Of a stretch of DNA of 64,000 bases, positions 10,564 to 22,799 are shown piece by piece; position 1 is the stretch's first letter; each line of letters opens with the position of its first letter. The DNA is taken from positions 34,571,527 through 34,635,526 of the forward strand of contig OY759271.1 in NCBI GenBank assembly GCA_963662155.1, given 5' to 3'. A model generated the notes under the pieces. That model searched no databases, was not told where the DNA came from, and saw nothing but the letters and a program-made list of their open reading frames with translations. This DNA is from Lamellibrachia columna (lineage: Eukaryota > Annelida > Polychaeta > Sabellida > Siboglinidae). The position numbers and the translations under genes were made by a program.

Positions 10564-12346
10564 ATCAGGAAAGGCACCCACACTGAGTCATATCTGCAAC
10601 ATAACTCACTGCAGTGTTGCCGTCGTTAATTATTAGGGCGCTTGTAGTTTTACGCAAGCCGTTTGTTTTCAATTTAAAGCCTTTTCAAATGTGCAAAAGT
10701 AAAATGGAATATTGTATCAATTACACATACGGCATATGTTTTCCTTTCTGACTGTCAATTATCTTGTATCGACATGATCCTGACATCATTTCAGGAGTAT
10801 AGTCTACACTACTAAGCGAACTACTGCGGACACTTCGTATATGATTGAGTTTCATCGTACGACGCATTATAATAACCTAGACAATACTGGACGTATATAT
10901 TACTGGAATGTGAGATGGTGCATGCGGTTGTCTATTTATCTATAATTTTTAATATTGATGCAAGACAATTTCACGAAAATGCCCACATATTCAAATATTA
11001 AAAAGCAATCTTAACTTGTTGAGGATTGTAAACATCTCCAAACAGTCAACAGTAGTCACACCAAAGATACCCAACTAGGCAGTGCGAATGGTTATTTTAG
11101 GTTCGCAGAGCCACCTTGCGTAAAAGTAGATTTGGTGCGTCCGTCAATGACGCTTCGAAAAACAAATAGTGCACTGTATAAAAATTTTGGTTCCATGCTT
11201 TGTATTACCAAGTTTAGATTTTTTTAGTAAGGGAGTAACACAACTTTATAAATATTTCACCTTTGTATTATTCCTTTCAAACATTTCACTTACAAGTTGT
11301 TTGTTTATAATGAATTACTAACTGATTTTGTTTGAATTTGTTTGAATAAACGCTGTTGGTTGGATGTAAGTAATAGGGCAAGAAATACAAATATTAAGCT
11401 CATTCTTGCCTTTTTCAACAACTTATAGTTATGTAATGTAGTAATGACATCTTTACTTCAATATGCGTGTTTGTTTTTTAAAATAAAATTGATTGCCTGA
11501 ATGTTATGAGAAAAACATGTGTTTCTTTATATAAATGTATACAGAGTATGATTTTAGTAGGCGCTAATCAAGCATTAAGACGAACGAGGTCTGTCGTTTC
11601 ATTCCAACTGACGGCGATGTGTTTGGTTGTAGTAACCGTGAAGTATATAAAGATGCGACCTACTTAACTGCCAGTTGCCATGATGAAATGTGATTTACGA
11701 AACTCGCCCATTAATGTTTGAATCTGGGAATACAAAAGCGCAAACCATACAATCCAAACAAATCACTACGATACACGTTGTTGGACAAATGTGGTGAAAA
11801 CCATACTTTTTCCCACAGGTTAAGGGGCAGATTACAATGTTACTGTGCGTGTCATGGATCTATAACTTCGTTCACAAGTGCCTCTGTCTAGGAGCGGGCC
11901 TCAAAGTTAAATTCAACGCTCATGAAATGACGTTAGCACAAAAGATCACAACAATGAAGTCAGGTATTTAATATATAGATATGTATTGATACACCCCAAA
12001 ACATAGTAGTTAGTGCAAACAGTGCGGAGTATCTCCCGGTAGAAACCTTTTTAATTATGTGCTACCATCAAATGTTACTATCAACTGGTTTGCGGTAACA
12101 CATAACGACACACTCCTGATTACTACTGGAGGTACGTATATGAAACATTAATCAAAGGTAAATAAAAACATAAGTATAATGGAAAATGAATCACAGGTAA
12201 ACAAAGTATATCCAATCGTATCCATATCGGTGACACAGTCCCTCGCCCTTGAACAGGCACGACAGGTTCTCGTCGTCCGCAACGGGTTATTACATTTTAG
12301 ACCCGCAGTCTTCGTGACGTCGTGGAAGGAACTTCACGTGTTTTCC
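10564..12346. other. Intergenic, nothing recognised
   Basis: AT-rich sequence with no long open frame, no tRNA-like or transposon-like motif that can be supported. It is not part of the duplicated blocks. Confidence 0.5.
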
Positions 12347-12365
12347 ACACACACGCACACACATA

Positions 12366-12401
<36 letters not shown>

Positions 12402-12430
12402 CACACGCACACACACACACACACACACAC
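12347..12430. repeat. (CA)n / (CGCA)n microsatellite
   Basis: Mixed run of CACA, then GCAC repeats, then CACA again, about 85 nt. Open frames across it on both strands are products of the simple repeat. Confidence 0.95.
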
Positions 12431-14164
12431 GTCTCCGTGTCCCTCCGTCGACCTCACTTTGAAAATTAGCGTCTCTCTTTTCCGTATTGCTCGTTCGCGT
12501 GAATTTAGGAGCGAATCTCCACGATTCCTCCAAACATAAACGTCACATAGTCCTCTATTCTTTACTGGTCAAGATTAAACCTCAAAGTTTTACCACACAC
12601 GTGTAATTTGGCTAACTGGACGCCTGCGTCTCTAACTCATTAACTTTTGGCCTTTTGTCAACTCGTATCGGAGCGCGTACGCTTTACGCGACACGCATCT
12701 ATTTATATAGCGCACGAAGTAATAACGTTTAATCATGACACAGTAGCGTACACACATTTGCTCTGATCTACGTCAGTCATCTGTTCCAAAGTTTCCAATA
12801 TGTGCAATTTACCATATTGATATCGCCTTCCAGGCTTATAAACTAAGTCAGCTAACATCATAATAACGCGCCCCTTTTTCGTATAAAAAAATACACATAA
12901 ACCATAAACCATAAACTATTCATAATGGTGATCACTTAACCGAACAAACAAGAAAAGCGTCTTTGCGAATTACTGTTTATTCGCCGTAACGTGGCGGCGA
13001 TACGGAGACACTATTGCCATCCCCGTGCCGAACCATCGGACTGGCACTGTTCTGGTCAGGAGATTCGACTCCCTGGTGCTGAGGAGGTGGCTCAGTCGGG
13101 CGAACAAGCTGTTCTTTAGCAGATATTTGATCTTCCCGCGTCTTCTTGACACGGAAGTTGTATTGGACAAACATCGTGACGTGAGAAATCCAGATCAGTC
13201 TCGTTGGTGGTGTTTATTTGTGATATGTTTCGCCGAACTACACAGCCCTTGGCAAGCTGTACACTTTAGGACTGGGATGCACCACCATGGCGGACTGCCT
13301 GGGCCAGCATCCAATGTTTTCTTTTCTAATACGAACCTGCTGTCAGCGCCTCCACGAATTATGTCATACGATCATTACGATCCGGAAAGCAAATTACCTG
13401 GTTGGTTGCTTCCTGCTCACTATGTAGCGCCACTGTCATTACAACGGTGCCAATTTGGTTGGTTCTCGGTCCGCTGTGTGGCGACACTATTGCGCAGTGC
13501 GCCAAAATGGTTAATAAGTTACCGTAGATTAATTGTTACTAATATTAATTTCTTCTTCTCAGAAATAGATTTTGTGGTAAAATGAAATAAACGTGATCTC
13601 TGAATTTTGCCTTGTTCCCATCGTAGCCCAAACAGTGAGATGAATTACTACATACCACACAATTGCGGGGGTGTGACAGGTTGACTTCAAAAATAGGTGG
13701 GAGGTGAAATGTGAGATTTTTATATGGGAGTTGTGAACACAAATTATATAAATAACATTACACTATAGTGTTACAAATTTTACAACACAACCCGCGGCAG
13801 CTGTTTAACAAGATTTAAACAGATGATGACAAGTGGACAAGAATGCCGATTTTATATGACGTCCGCGCACGGACGTTTCGTGGCGTTTTACTGTGACATC
13901 CGTGCATAGATGTCATACAAACATACACAGGAATGCGTTTCGCGTTTACGGAAAGACACTAAAAATAACCGCGGGAACGAGAACTTGTGATCTCGCTAAT
14001 GAGATGGTGCGGCAGGAATTGGCACATGGGAGGTTGATCCTTAATAATGGTGGGAAGTGGGAGGTTGGCTTCAAAATAGGTGATAGGTGGGAGGCTGGCC
14101 TTGACATAATATATATTTGACTTTTGTTTGGGACGAGAGGAGGGAGGTTTCCCTCAAATGTTTT
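12431..14164. other. Intergenic, no gene recognised
   Basis: A 186-codon open frame at 13,025-13,585 has no recognisable domain and starts in sequence with tRNA-like fragments. Near 13,690 and 14,050 there are echoes of GGTGGGAGGT and GGCTTCAAAATAGGTG, which recur near 22,590-22,690, so they belong to an unnamed dispersed repeat. Confidence 0.45.
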
Positions 14165-14989
14165 TGTCTCAAACGATCCGTTTTGTCGGTCGCGTAACAC
14201 CGGCATGTGCATCGTTTCAACCAATTCTGAAAATAAAAAGATCAAACCTAATGAATACATCCAGTTCCATTCAGCGACACCAACAACAAAGCACGAGACT
14301 ACGTCGATTAAAAACAGGAAGAATTGGTTGAGATAATATGACATCGCGGCTTATGTAATGATCCCGGATGTACCAACGAAAACGTCAGCGAGTGAGGATC
14401 AGCCTTGTGACACTAAAGCAACGCTCACTGCGTTTACCTACTTATCCCAACCGAATTATTGCCATTAATTTAGGGCGCAGACACTCCTGCAAGTTGTTCA
14501 ACTATCACTGACTTTAAAACACGCCAACGTGCCTCGTTGAACGCATATAAAATGCCTTTATATTGTCAATTGATACGCGATGAGCCATTGTTTCTCTATG
14601 TGTCTGACGGATGTGTTTGTATACGAAGTTCCTTGAACTTCCTTATCCGTTTTGTTTACATTCCATTTGAAAAGTGACAGAGTTTACGGCGACAATCACT
14701 TGTTGGTGATGTTCCAGCTACATAGTACTTAACCGATTGTGTAAAATTGTACACACATTGTCAGGTCTGCGGTAAACTTTTAAGGAAATGAATAAATGTT
14801 TAACTGAGTTAGCATCAACAAGGCTTCATGGGTTCGTCCGCCCCGACGAATACTCATTTTTCATTATCATTCCGTTATGGGTTAAGTGTTAATGTATGGT
14901 TTTCCTTATTCTATTAAAATATCATCTTGTAAATAGATGTTGATATATACGTGTAAGCGTAAACATAGCCTGATTGTTTCAGTTTGTTT

Positions 14990-15235
14990 GTTTGTTTGTT
15001 TGTTTTTTGGCTTGAGTTCCAACAAGTCCGTGGACCCAGCAACAAGACCAAGGTTTTCGTTTTCCCTGTATGTGATTTTGTACGTCCCCTGGTATAGACA
15101 CCAGATAGAAGGGATGGACCAACGGCCCTAAGTGTCTCTTCCGAAAGACACAGGCAAAAGGAGGGTGAACGAAATTGCCAAAGTTTCAAAACGGCAACAG
15201 GGGGTTTTGAACCCCGGTTCCCTCGACCAAAAGCG
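14990..15235 (-). mobile_element. tRNA-derived SINE (block 2 copy)
   Basis: Same element and same position as the SINE at 3,091-3,345, with a few base changes. Box B-like GGGGTTCAAAACCCC and AAAC-repeat tail on the minus strand. Confidence 0.7.
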
Positions 15236-15312
15236 TGATGTCGCTGATTACTTTAAATGTTTTTGTAAAAATGTCGTCACAGAACCATACTTCCACTAAA
15301 TTGCTCTTCTAA

Positions 15313-15453
<141 letters not shown>

Positions 15454-16359
15454 TTCGATTGCAGGATGACCAAGCCGTCAACCATGCATGCTGCATTACT
15501 AAACCAGTGAAACACATGTCTGGTTAGAGCCATACGCTTTTTTATTTGAATGTAAATTCTGTCTCAGACCTTCGCTGTCGGATAACAGTGATGGTTGTGC
15601 CCTTTCTGTTAACTTTCGCTACTTTAGGCGACGTTCGTACTCGGGTATTTGCCATCTGATATGTGCTGTTTACGACTGTATACACGACGCCACAACAAAA
15701 TTACTGTGTTATCTAGAATGCACTCATAACATTTGAAACATGTGCTACACGGATGTGGGTAAAGAAGCCTAAGACGTAAACCATGCTGCATTACCATACC
15801 AGTGAACCACGATGATTCACATTGTCGGACATGTTTGGTTAGAACCGTACGTTTTGTTTACAATCGAAATGTAAATTATATTTCCGTCCTTCGTCGACGG
15901 ATAACAGTGATATGGGTGTGCCCTTCCTATTCACTACTTTAGGTGACATTCTTACTCGGGTACTTGCCATCTGATATGTGCTGTTTACGACTGTATACAC
16001 AACGCCATAAATAAATTACTGTGCTGAAACATGTGCAAGGCGGATGTGGGCCTAAGAAATAGAACGGTTGATTCAACATTCCCAGATCCTCTTCGTGTGT
16101 TGTTGTCGAGGCTCCCTACGGTGAGGTGACTGCGGACATGTGGCACAATTGCAGAACATTTAAGGCAATTATTATTCTGTTTTTTTTTTCACGAGTATTC
16201 TTTTGTTTTTTTTCACAACGAGTTTGCTTATGATGTTCGCACATTTAGAACGTGTATTCATCTTTCAATTTATTATTTTGTTTCATCATACCAAACATGT
16301 CACATATACTTTGCTCAAATGCGTACTGTCGATTACAAGCAACAAATCTCAAATCATGA

Positions 16360-16690
16360 AGTATTTATACATTTACAAAATTGCATTTATTATCGTATTG
16401 TGACCTTCAGCATTTCAATATGCAGTCAGTAGGGCATAATTATTTGCATATTGCTTCATTTTACGTAATGAGACGCATAGCAATTCTGCATGCTTTAGTA
16501 AATGTTTCAAATCAGTGCAACTGTTATTTAGTAGTAGATTTAAAATGATCATAGTTAACACCAGCACCCTATCAAATGTTAAAAGGAAAGTTTTATAGTG
16601 CAGTATCCAGATTCCAGTGCTTAGGACCACTTGAAGGGTATACTCATCACCCTTGACTCGACTTCTCTGGGTAAAATTCAGTCAGTTGTT
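16360..16690. other. Segment present in block 2 only, upstream of copy C
   Basis: Block 1 joins CAAATCTCAAAT directly to TTGTTATCGGTAGACAAC at about 4,420-4,435, whereas block 2 has about 330-350 nt between these points. No terminal repeats or coding motif stand out. It could be an insertion in block 2 or a deletion in block 1, and it changes the upstream region of the only intact gene copy. Confidence 0.65.
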
Positions 16691-16794
16691 ATCGGTAGAC
16701 AACCTCCTATGACGTGGCTAGTGACACATCGGGTCAACGCGATGCTTAAAGGGACGACACGAACGAAAACAGCAGACTTCAGCAACTGGTAAAC

Positions 16795-18663
16795 ATGATG
16801 ACGACGTACGTTCAACTGGCGTTTCTCTTCGTCTTCTTTGGCGGGGATGCCCTCGGTCAGCTCACGAGGGGAGCAGTATCTAACGACGGACTGTGCACCT
16901 ACACCTTCCGTGACGTCTGTGTCAGTCAGCGTATGCGGGACGTCGTGGAACTGAAAGCCGTCGTGGACAGTCTACAGGCGCAGCTCACTTTGGTCAACAA
17001 GGTCGTCGCTGCTATACCTGATCTGCGAGCGACCATCAAACAACTGGAAATGAAAATAGACGACGTAAAAGACAAGATACAAGAGGAGACCGGTGGGTAA
17101 CGCCATCTGTTTTACATGTTCTTACTAATAATAATTCTCTCCTGGTGATGTAAGCTTGGTGTTTCAGTGTAAATATTTTCACATATCTCTTTACGACAGC
17201 ATCCGTTGTATTTTTCTCCAACTTGTCTAACCTTGATGATTATATACGGCGGCATTTTTGGATCGCAGTCTACCCAAGCCTGACTAGAATCTTATTTCCA
17301 GAGCTGCCCACGTGACACCGTAAAAGTGACCGCATGACACAACACTAAATACATGAAAGCAGTCAACAAAATATTTCAGTCGTGAAATAAATTATATCTA
17401 AAATTATATAATATTCCTCATACAGCGAGTACTTCAGAGAATATTATTGTTGCTCGAACTAACTCTTCAGGCACTGACAATCAATGGTCGCAGAGAGGAG
17501 GCGCTGTGTACATCCGGTGGGGACGGAAGATGTGTTCGGGAACTGGCTCACAGCTACTCTACTGGGGCAAGTATTTTAGCGATGTAGTGTTCTCTGTTGT
17601 TGATTAAGTCTATGTATTTCTAGTAAACTCGATGAAGCTACGATGTTTATTATATTTGTTTCATATTTTTATTTAACAAAATTTAACAAGATTTGCCATC
17701 CAAGCCAAAGGCCCAGATGGCAAGTGGACAACGAAGCCATTGGCTTATTGAGAGTCCATCAGTGTTCGTCTACGTGTAACCCGCCCTCCTGAGATATGTG
17801 TCCAACCTGTTTTTAAACATATTCACGCTGCTAGCGGTTATACAATCCGTAGATATTTTGTTCCATTCATTTACTGTCCTCTGTGAGAATGAGTACTTCC
17901 TGATATCCAATCTACACTGATCCTTCACTAACTTTACTTCATGTCCTCTAGTTCTGCTTTCTTTAGAGAAAAAAAACATATTTCTATCAATATTTTGTAT
18001 TGTATTCATATGTCTTCCGAAGTTCCCTTAGACAGCGCCTGTTTCGCACCTCTCGCAATGTCTTAATGGTGAAAACAGGTAAAATATGCATGCAGGCCCC
18101 TATGAGGCACACCTGATATTCTTTTGAAGATTGTACGATTAAACATCTTCGGCTGTATTGTTGTTCAAGGTGTCGTAGCCGGGTCACACCATACACACAG
18201 CGGTGGTGGCTCGAACTATCTTTGCATGCCAAGAGACCCAGAATGGGGACCGAAAACCACGGCAGGCGTCCAGTCCGGCAGCTATTTGTACGGCGCTGAA
18301 TACGAAATACAGTCAAATGACCCGTTCTCCAACGCTAACGCACAGTCGCTGCACGACAATGACGTCCCGTGTGCCGTGTGCCTTGTGACCAGCCGACCAA
18401 CGAAACTGATGATTCCGGCCAAACTGACCTGTCCAGACGGGTGGACGAAAGAGTATTCTGGCTACTTGATGGCGGAACGTTACACACACAAAGGCCGAAC
18501 AACCTACGTCTGTATGGACAACGCCCCGGAAGTTATCCTAGGTGGAGGGGCGGATAAGGATGGCGCCCTTTTCTACATCATCGAGGCTACTTGCGATGGA
18601 CCACTGCCGTGTCCCAGTTATGTAGAAGGATGGGAAATCACGTGTGTCGTGTGTACAAAATAA
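16795..18663 (+). CDS. Short-chain collagen C4-like secreted protein, copy C (intact)
   Basis: Three coding exons, 16,795-17,092, 17,471-17,566 and 18,170-18,663, give 295 residues; both junctions are phase 1 and the frame is open throughout. Residues 1-21 form a signal peptide (LAFLFVFF core, ALG then Q). Residues about 48-98 are rich in heptad-spaced Leu, Val and Ile and likely form a coiled coil. The rest is the Cys-rich domain found in proteins named short-chain collagen C4, first known from sponges and common in molluscs and amphioxus: GAVYIRWGRKMCSG, GGGSNYLCMP, HDNDVPCAVC, CPDGWTKEYSGYLM, CVVCTK. No collagen triplets are present. The protein is expected outside the cell; its role is not known. 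The start is the first of two adjacent ATGs. Intron 2 has a GC donor (GGG then gcaagt) and holds a LINE tail. Confidence 0.88.
17690..18115 (-). mobile_element. CR1-like LINE 3' end in intron 2 of copy C
   Basis: Orthologous to the insertion at 5,421-5,870. On the minus strand it encodes the terminal part of the LINE protein, with CRLDIRKYSFSQRTVNEWNK and the RRAGYT end, followed by the 3' UTR. Confidence 0.8.
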
Positions 18664-19854
18664 AGCAGCAACGCACAAACGCTGAGTCGTATCTGCAACA
18701 TCGGAATGACAACGTAGCCTAGTGAGCAATTTAAGTGTACTTACTGCAATGTTGTTGTCGTTAATTATTAGGGTGCTTGCTGTTTTACCCAACGTATTTT
18801 TTCAATGTAAACCTTGTTCAATTTTCCAAAAGTAAAATATTGTATCAAGTACACATACGGCATATGCTTTTAATCTGTTCTGACTGTCATTTATTATATA
18901 TTTGCATGATCCTGACGGTTATTTCAGAAGTATATAAAGAATCTAAAAACGCTTATTTCTGTTTTCGTTTTCAGCCGTCTACGGGGCTCCCTCAAAAATC
19001 TTGTAGGGGTTACTAACATGATACATTCTTCATTGTCGTTCTGAAATACGTTTACACTGTATAGTTAAATGGACGCAAACATACGCTTCTTTTCAATAAT
19101 AAACCCGTTGCAGCGCACAGCGGCGCAGGAATTCAGCCGCACAGTGTCCACACACATAGGCCTTCGTGCCATATACGGGAACCTTGTTATATCAGGCCGG
19201 TAAAGAAAACATTCTCTAGTAGATTTGGGGTGCCCGTCGAATCAACTGCGTTTCGATGGACGCTCACCTCAAACGCGCCGTTAGTCCTGGGTGATCCGAT
19301 CAATATAACACGTAATAAGTGTGCGGATTCTGAATTATTACTTATGTTCGGTTTACCACCCCTACATCGTTGGCTGACTAATAATATTGAGCAAAAATTT
19401 TATAAAAGTCTACGGCCATATGACGTTGAACGCAACGTTTATTCGATGGGTGACCGCCTGGTAATACCGGGTGTTGTATACTTAATTTTTTTTTTTTTTA
19501 CAACATGTTTTTACACATATTCTCGATCGGACATACTTGTATAGTGAAGTGGACGCAAACGCACGCTTATTTTCGATAACAAGCCCACTGCAATGCTCAA
19601 CGGCGAAGCAGTGCACCTATACCGTGTCTACACACATTCTTGCCATATACGGTTGCCCAGTGTTCCCCCGCTCGAGTCATCCCATTGAGACGTCATCACA
19701 ACCGGGAACCCTGTTAAATCGCTAGGCCTGTATAGAAAACTCTATTACCATAAAATTGCGACTGAAAACGTGAAAATATACACTGTAAAGTGTAATTGAA
19801 CGACTGAGCGATGGTGGAATCAGTTCACGAGGTTTGCGCCTGTTTGGTTGATCA
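18664..19854. other. Downstream region of copy C with a diverged internal duplication
   Basis: Non-coding. The stretch at about 19,055-19,215 is echoed at about 19,540-19,740: both run through TATAGT, GGACGCAAAC, ACGCTT, a CACACA segment, CATATACGG, GGGAACC and GAAAAC in the same order. Block 1 keeps only the second of these, with the intervening part deleted near 6,745. Confidence 0.6.
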
Positions 19855-20127
19855 AAATTAGTAAAGGATCAATGTAGATTGGACATCAGGAAGCACTCGT
19901 TCGCACAGAGGACAATAAATGAATGGAACAAATTGTCTACAGATTGTGTAACTGCTAGCAACGTGAATATGTTTAAAAACAAGGTTGACACATATCTCAG
20001 GAGGGCGGGTTATAAGTAGGTGAACATTGTTGGACTCTCGATAAGCCAATGGCTTCCTTGTCCACTTGCCATCTGGGCCTTTGGCTTGGATGGCAAATCT
20101 TGTTAAATCTTGTTAAATCTTGTTAAA
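19855..20127 (+). mobile_element. CR1-like LINE tail, block 2 only
   Basis: A 5'-truncated copy starting in the last coding part (AGGATCAATGTAGATTGGAC, then FKNKVDTYLRRAGYK) and ending with three copies of the 10-mer AAATCTTGTT. Block 1 has the uninterrupted site near 7,205-7,215 (TTGATCAAAAGTGGATCATC). The insertion therefore came after the duplication, or was lost cleanly from block 1, which is much less likely for a LINE. Confidence 0.85.
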
Positions 20128-21499
20128 ACACTGGTGACAAATGGATCATCAGCCTAACAACCACCGCTGTGTCCTAACTGTGCTAACATGCGTTGATGAA
20201 CATATAACGAGGAATATCTCTTGTCAATCGCTGCCAAAGAATATAATCTGTTCGGTGTTGTTCCTACCATAACGATGGCATGAGCACATCTTGGTGCCCG
20301 GACAACCCGTTTATTTCGACCGGATTTGTTCATCAATTCAGAATTATTTCTTGACACGCTACGAGGTGGCGCCCTTTTGCTCCCCCCGTCACGCCTTACC
20401 CTCGTAGTAGCCACTACTAAACGCAAATGGATTCTTGTTGTCGGTGCATTTTTAGTGACTTTCCACGTGTTGGCTGCTGTTGTCAGGCTTAAAAACAGTG
20501 TGAGAAATAATCGCCAAAGCAGTAGCCCATAGAAAGACAATTATTCTCTATGAAAACATAAGTCAGCGCCACATGTGACGTCACACATCACGGCTATTTT
20601 AATGTTCTCGTCAACTTCTCGGTTGATACTGGTAATGTGGTTGTGGACAGTGACGTATTGGGGGGGTTGGGCCACACCCACTTTTTTTCGTTTCAGTTTC
20701 GCCGCAATATGGTTGCATGGGTGACTAGGCTGGTTCTGGAAACGCACTTATCAACACAAACACAAAATTAAGAATTATTCCATCAGCATTGTCAAGTGAC
20801 TGTGGGACGATTACAAAGTTGGTGTTTCGTGCAAGTCGTGCCAAGTTTCTGGACCTTTGCCGGAAGCAACGAATTAATCGCTGTGATGCACAGGAGGTGT
20901 TCGCACAATCCCATCCTGGTGGTGTGGATCGAGATGTATGACTACACAAGTTCAAACTGTATAATTGATTGAATTGTCAAGAGAATGGGCGATGGCAATA
21001 ATAAAACACCATGAATTTGTTAACTGTTTTACATATGTAAACGAAAAGGTAGTCATTCTATTTGCTTTATACTTCGCATGTACACTCTGGTGTAGTTTAT
21101 ATGGGAGACTGGGGCTAGTGGTATACAGGACCAAGTTGTTACAGAGTTTTTTTACGAAAATATAGCACATATATGGAGATACCATCGACAGTAGTTGGTT
21201 GGAAGTTCACCAGCAGACATACCGTCCAAAAATCAGGTGTCAAAAAGACAAAATCAAAGAGATGTGAACAAAAATGACTTTTTAACCACTTCATTGTTTT
21301 TTGGTCTGCCCACATAATATTATCTCATGCAGCCACACTATATTGCTATATTCACTATATAGTATAAGGGGTTATGCCAAGTAGAAGTTAAATCAGCAAG
21401 TTGTGTGCTGATAATGACTGAAAGAACAACATTTATTTAACCGCGACTGTGAATGTTTAATTTCACTTGTGAAGCATAAAGTAATTATTTATAACCTGT

Positions 21500-21660
21500 A
21501 CTGCAAAGTGTCAAAAGTGTCAAACAAAAATAACAAATATATCAGAAGAGCGGGTTACACAAAGCTTGTTGGACTCTCAATAAACTACTGGCTTCCTTGT
21601 CAACTGGCTATCTAGGTGTCTTGCCTTGGGTGACAATCTTGTTCAATCTTGTAAAATTGT
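21500..21660 (+). mobile_element. CR1-like LINE 3' tail (block 2 copy)
   Basis: Counterpart of the relic at 8,575-8,740, same position in the duplicated block. Confidence 0.7.
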
Positions 21661-22082
21661 TATGGCACAGCCCTCTTTGGGCAATTAATAAATATTGTAC
21701 GATCCATTGAAATATGGATGTTCGTGCGTGATTGCGTACGTGTGTATCACTCAATCAAGCAGAAGTCGCATTACATATATATTGCCATTCACTATTTCAT
21801 ACCCGATTCAATAATTTATATTCCATCCACAATTTTTTATTATGTGAGAATTTCATACTCGATTCAATAATTTATATTCCATCCACAATTTTTTGTTATG
21901 TGAGAATCCGGGAAATGAGTCCTCTTGGTAACTAAAAATTAAAAGCTTAAGATACGAAGCTGTGAACACCTACATTGTTATGCACACTGCATATAACATG
22001 TATATGTGTGTATAATCCAGTTAATGTAACAACAGTAACGTGTGTGAGTGACACTTGCTTTGCGATCAACGCGTTCTTTGCT

Positions 22083-22145
22083 GTAACAACATGCCCCGTA
22101 TGATGTAACAACATGCCCCGTATGATGTAACAACTTGCCCCGCAT
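22083..22145. repeat. 22-nt minisatellite, about 3 copies
   Basis: Counterpart of the array at 9,107-9,216 with fewer units. It is followed again by CTAGTTGTTAC, the complement of the unit start. Confidence 0.85.
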
Positions 22146-22404
22146 ACGGAGCTAGTTGTTACAATGGAACTACAGTTTGGTATATCAATGGTATGATAAA
22201 TTTACTGTATACGTTGACAGATATAACTCATCTAACATACTTTTCACAAACAGTGACTTTAGCTGAAAATTGTAACAACTAGCCCCGGTCTCCCCTGATA
22301 CACAATGGTCCACCACTTACAAGGCCCCTATCACTCATCAGAGGCCACCTAACCATGCAGAAATAAGGCTTTTCCTTGACAATTCCCCTCACGAAAGACA
22401 TACA

Positions 22405-22411
22405 CGTGCGC

Positions 22412-22442
<31 letters not shown>

Positions 22443-22458
22443 AGCGTGCGTGCGTGCA
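22405..22458. repeat. (CGTG)n microsatellite
   Basis: About 54 nt of GTGC repeats with one interruption (CGAG). Confidence 0.95.
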
Positions 22459-22799
22459 CTAGAAATCCTGCTACCTAGCTAGTGTGTATTTTTGAAAACT
22501 GGGCACCCCGTTTCAGGGTCTAGGTCCGCCCTCGTGAGGGATTATGGCAGGGAAGTTGGGGATGGAATGTTGGTCGTAAGAATTGGTGAGTTGGCCTCAA
22601 AATAGGTGGGATTGGTGGTAAATGGACTTTAACAAATGGTGAATTTGGGAAAATTTAGGTTGTCCCCAAAACAGGTGGGATGTCGGAGGTTGATGTCCTT
22701 ACATCAGTGGTGACAATCACGAGTTCGTGCATGACAAGTGTCACCACCTTCTGGAGACAAACAGTCGACCAATGCCAATAATTCCGAAAGGGGCGGTGT

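Noticed and set aside
12179..12469. 96-codon frame over the CA/CGCA run
   Set aside because: More than a third is the simple repeat; no other support.
13040..13110. tRNA-like segment with GATTCGACTCC and TGGCTCAGTCGG
   Set aside because: The box B-like part comes before the box A-like part, which is the wrong order for a tRNA or a simple SINE on this strand.
13025..13585. 186-codon plus-strand frame
   Set aside because: No domain, overlaps competing frames of similar length in the other strand, and contains tRNA-like and repeat fragments.
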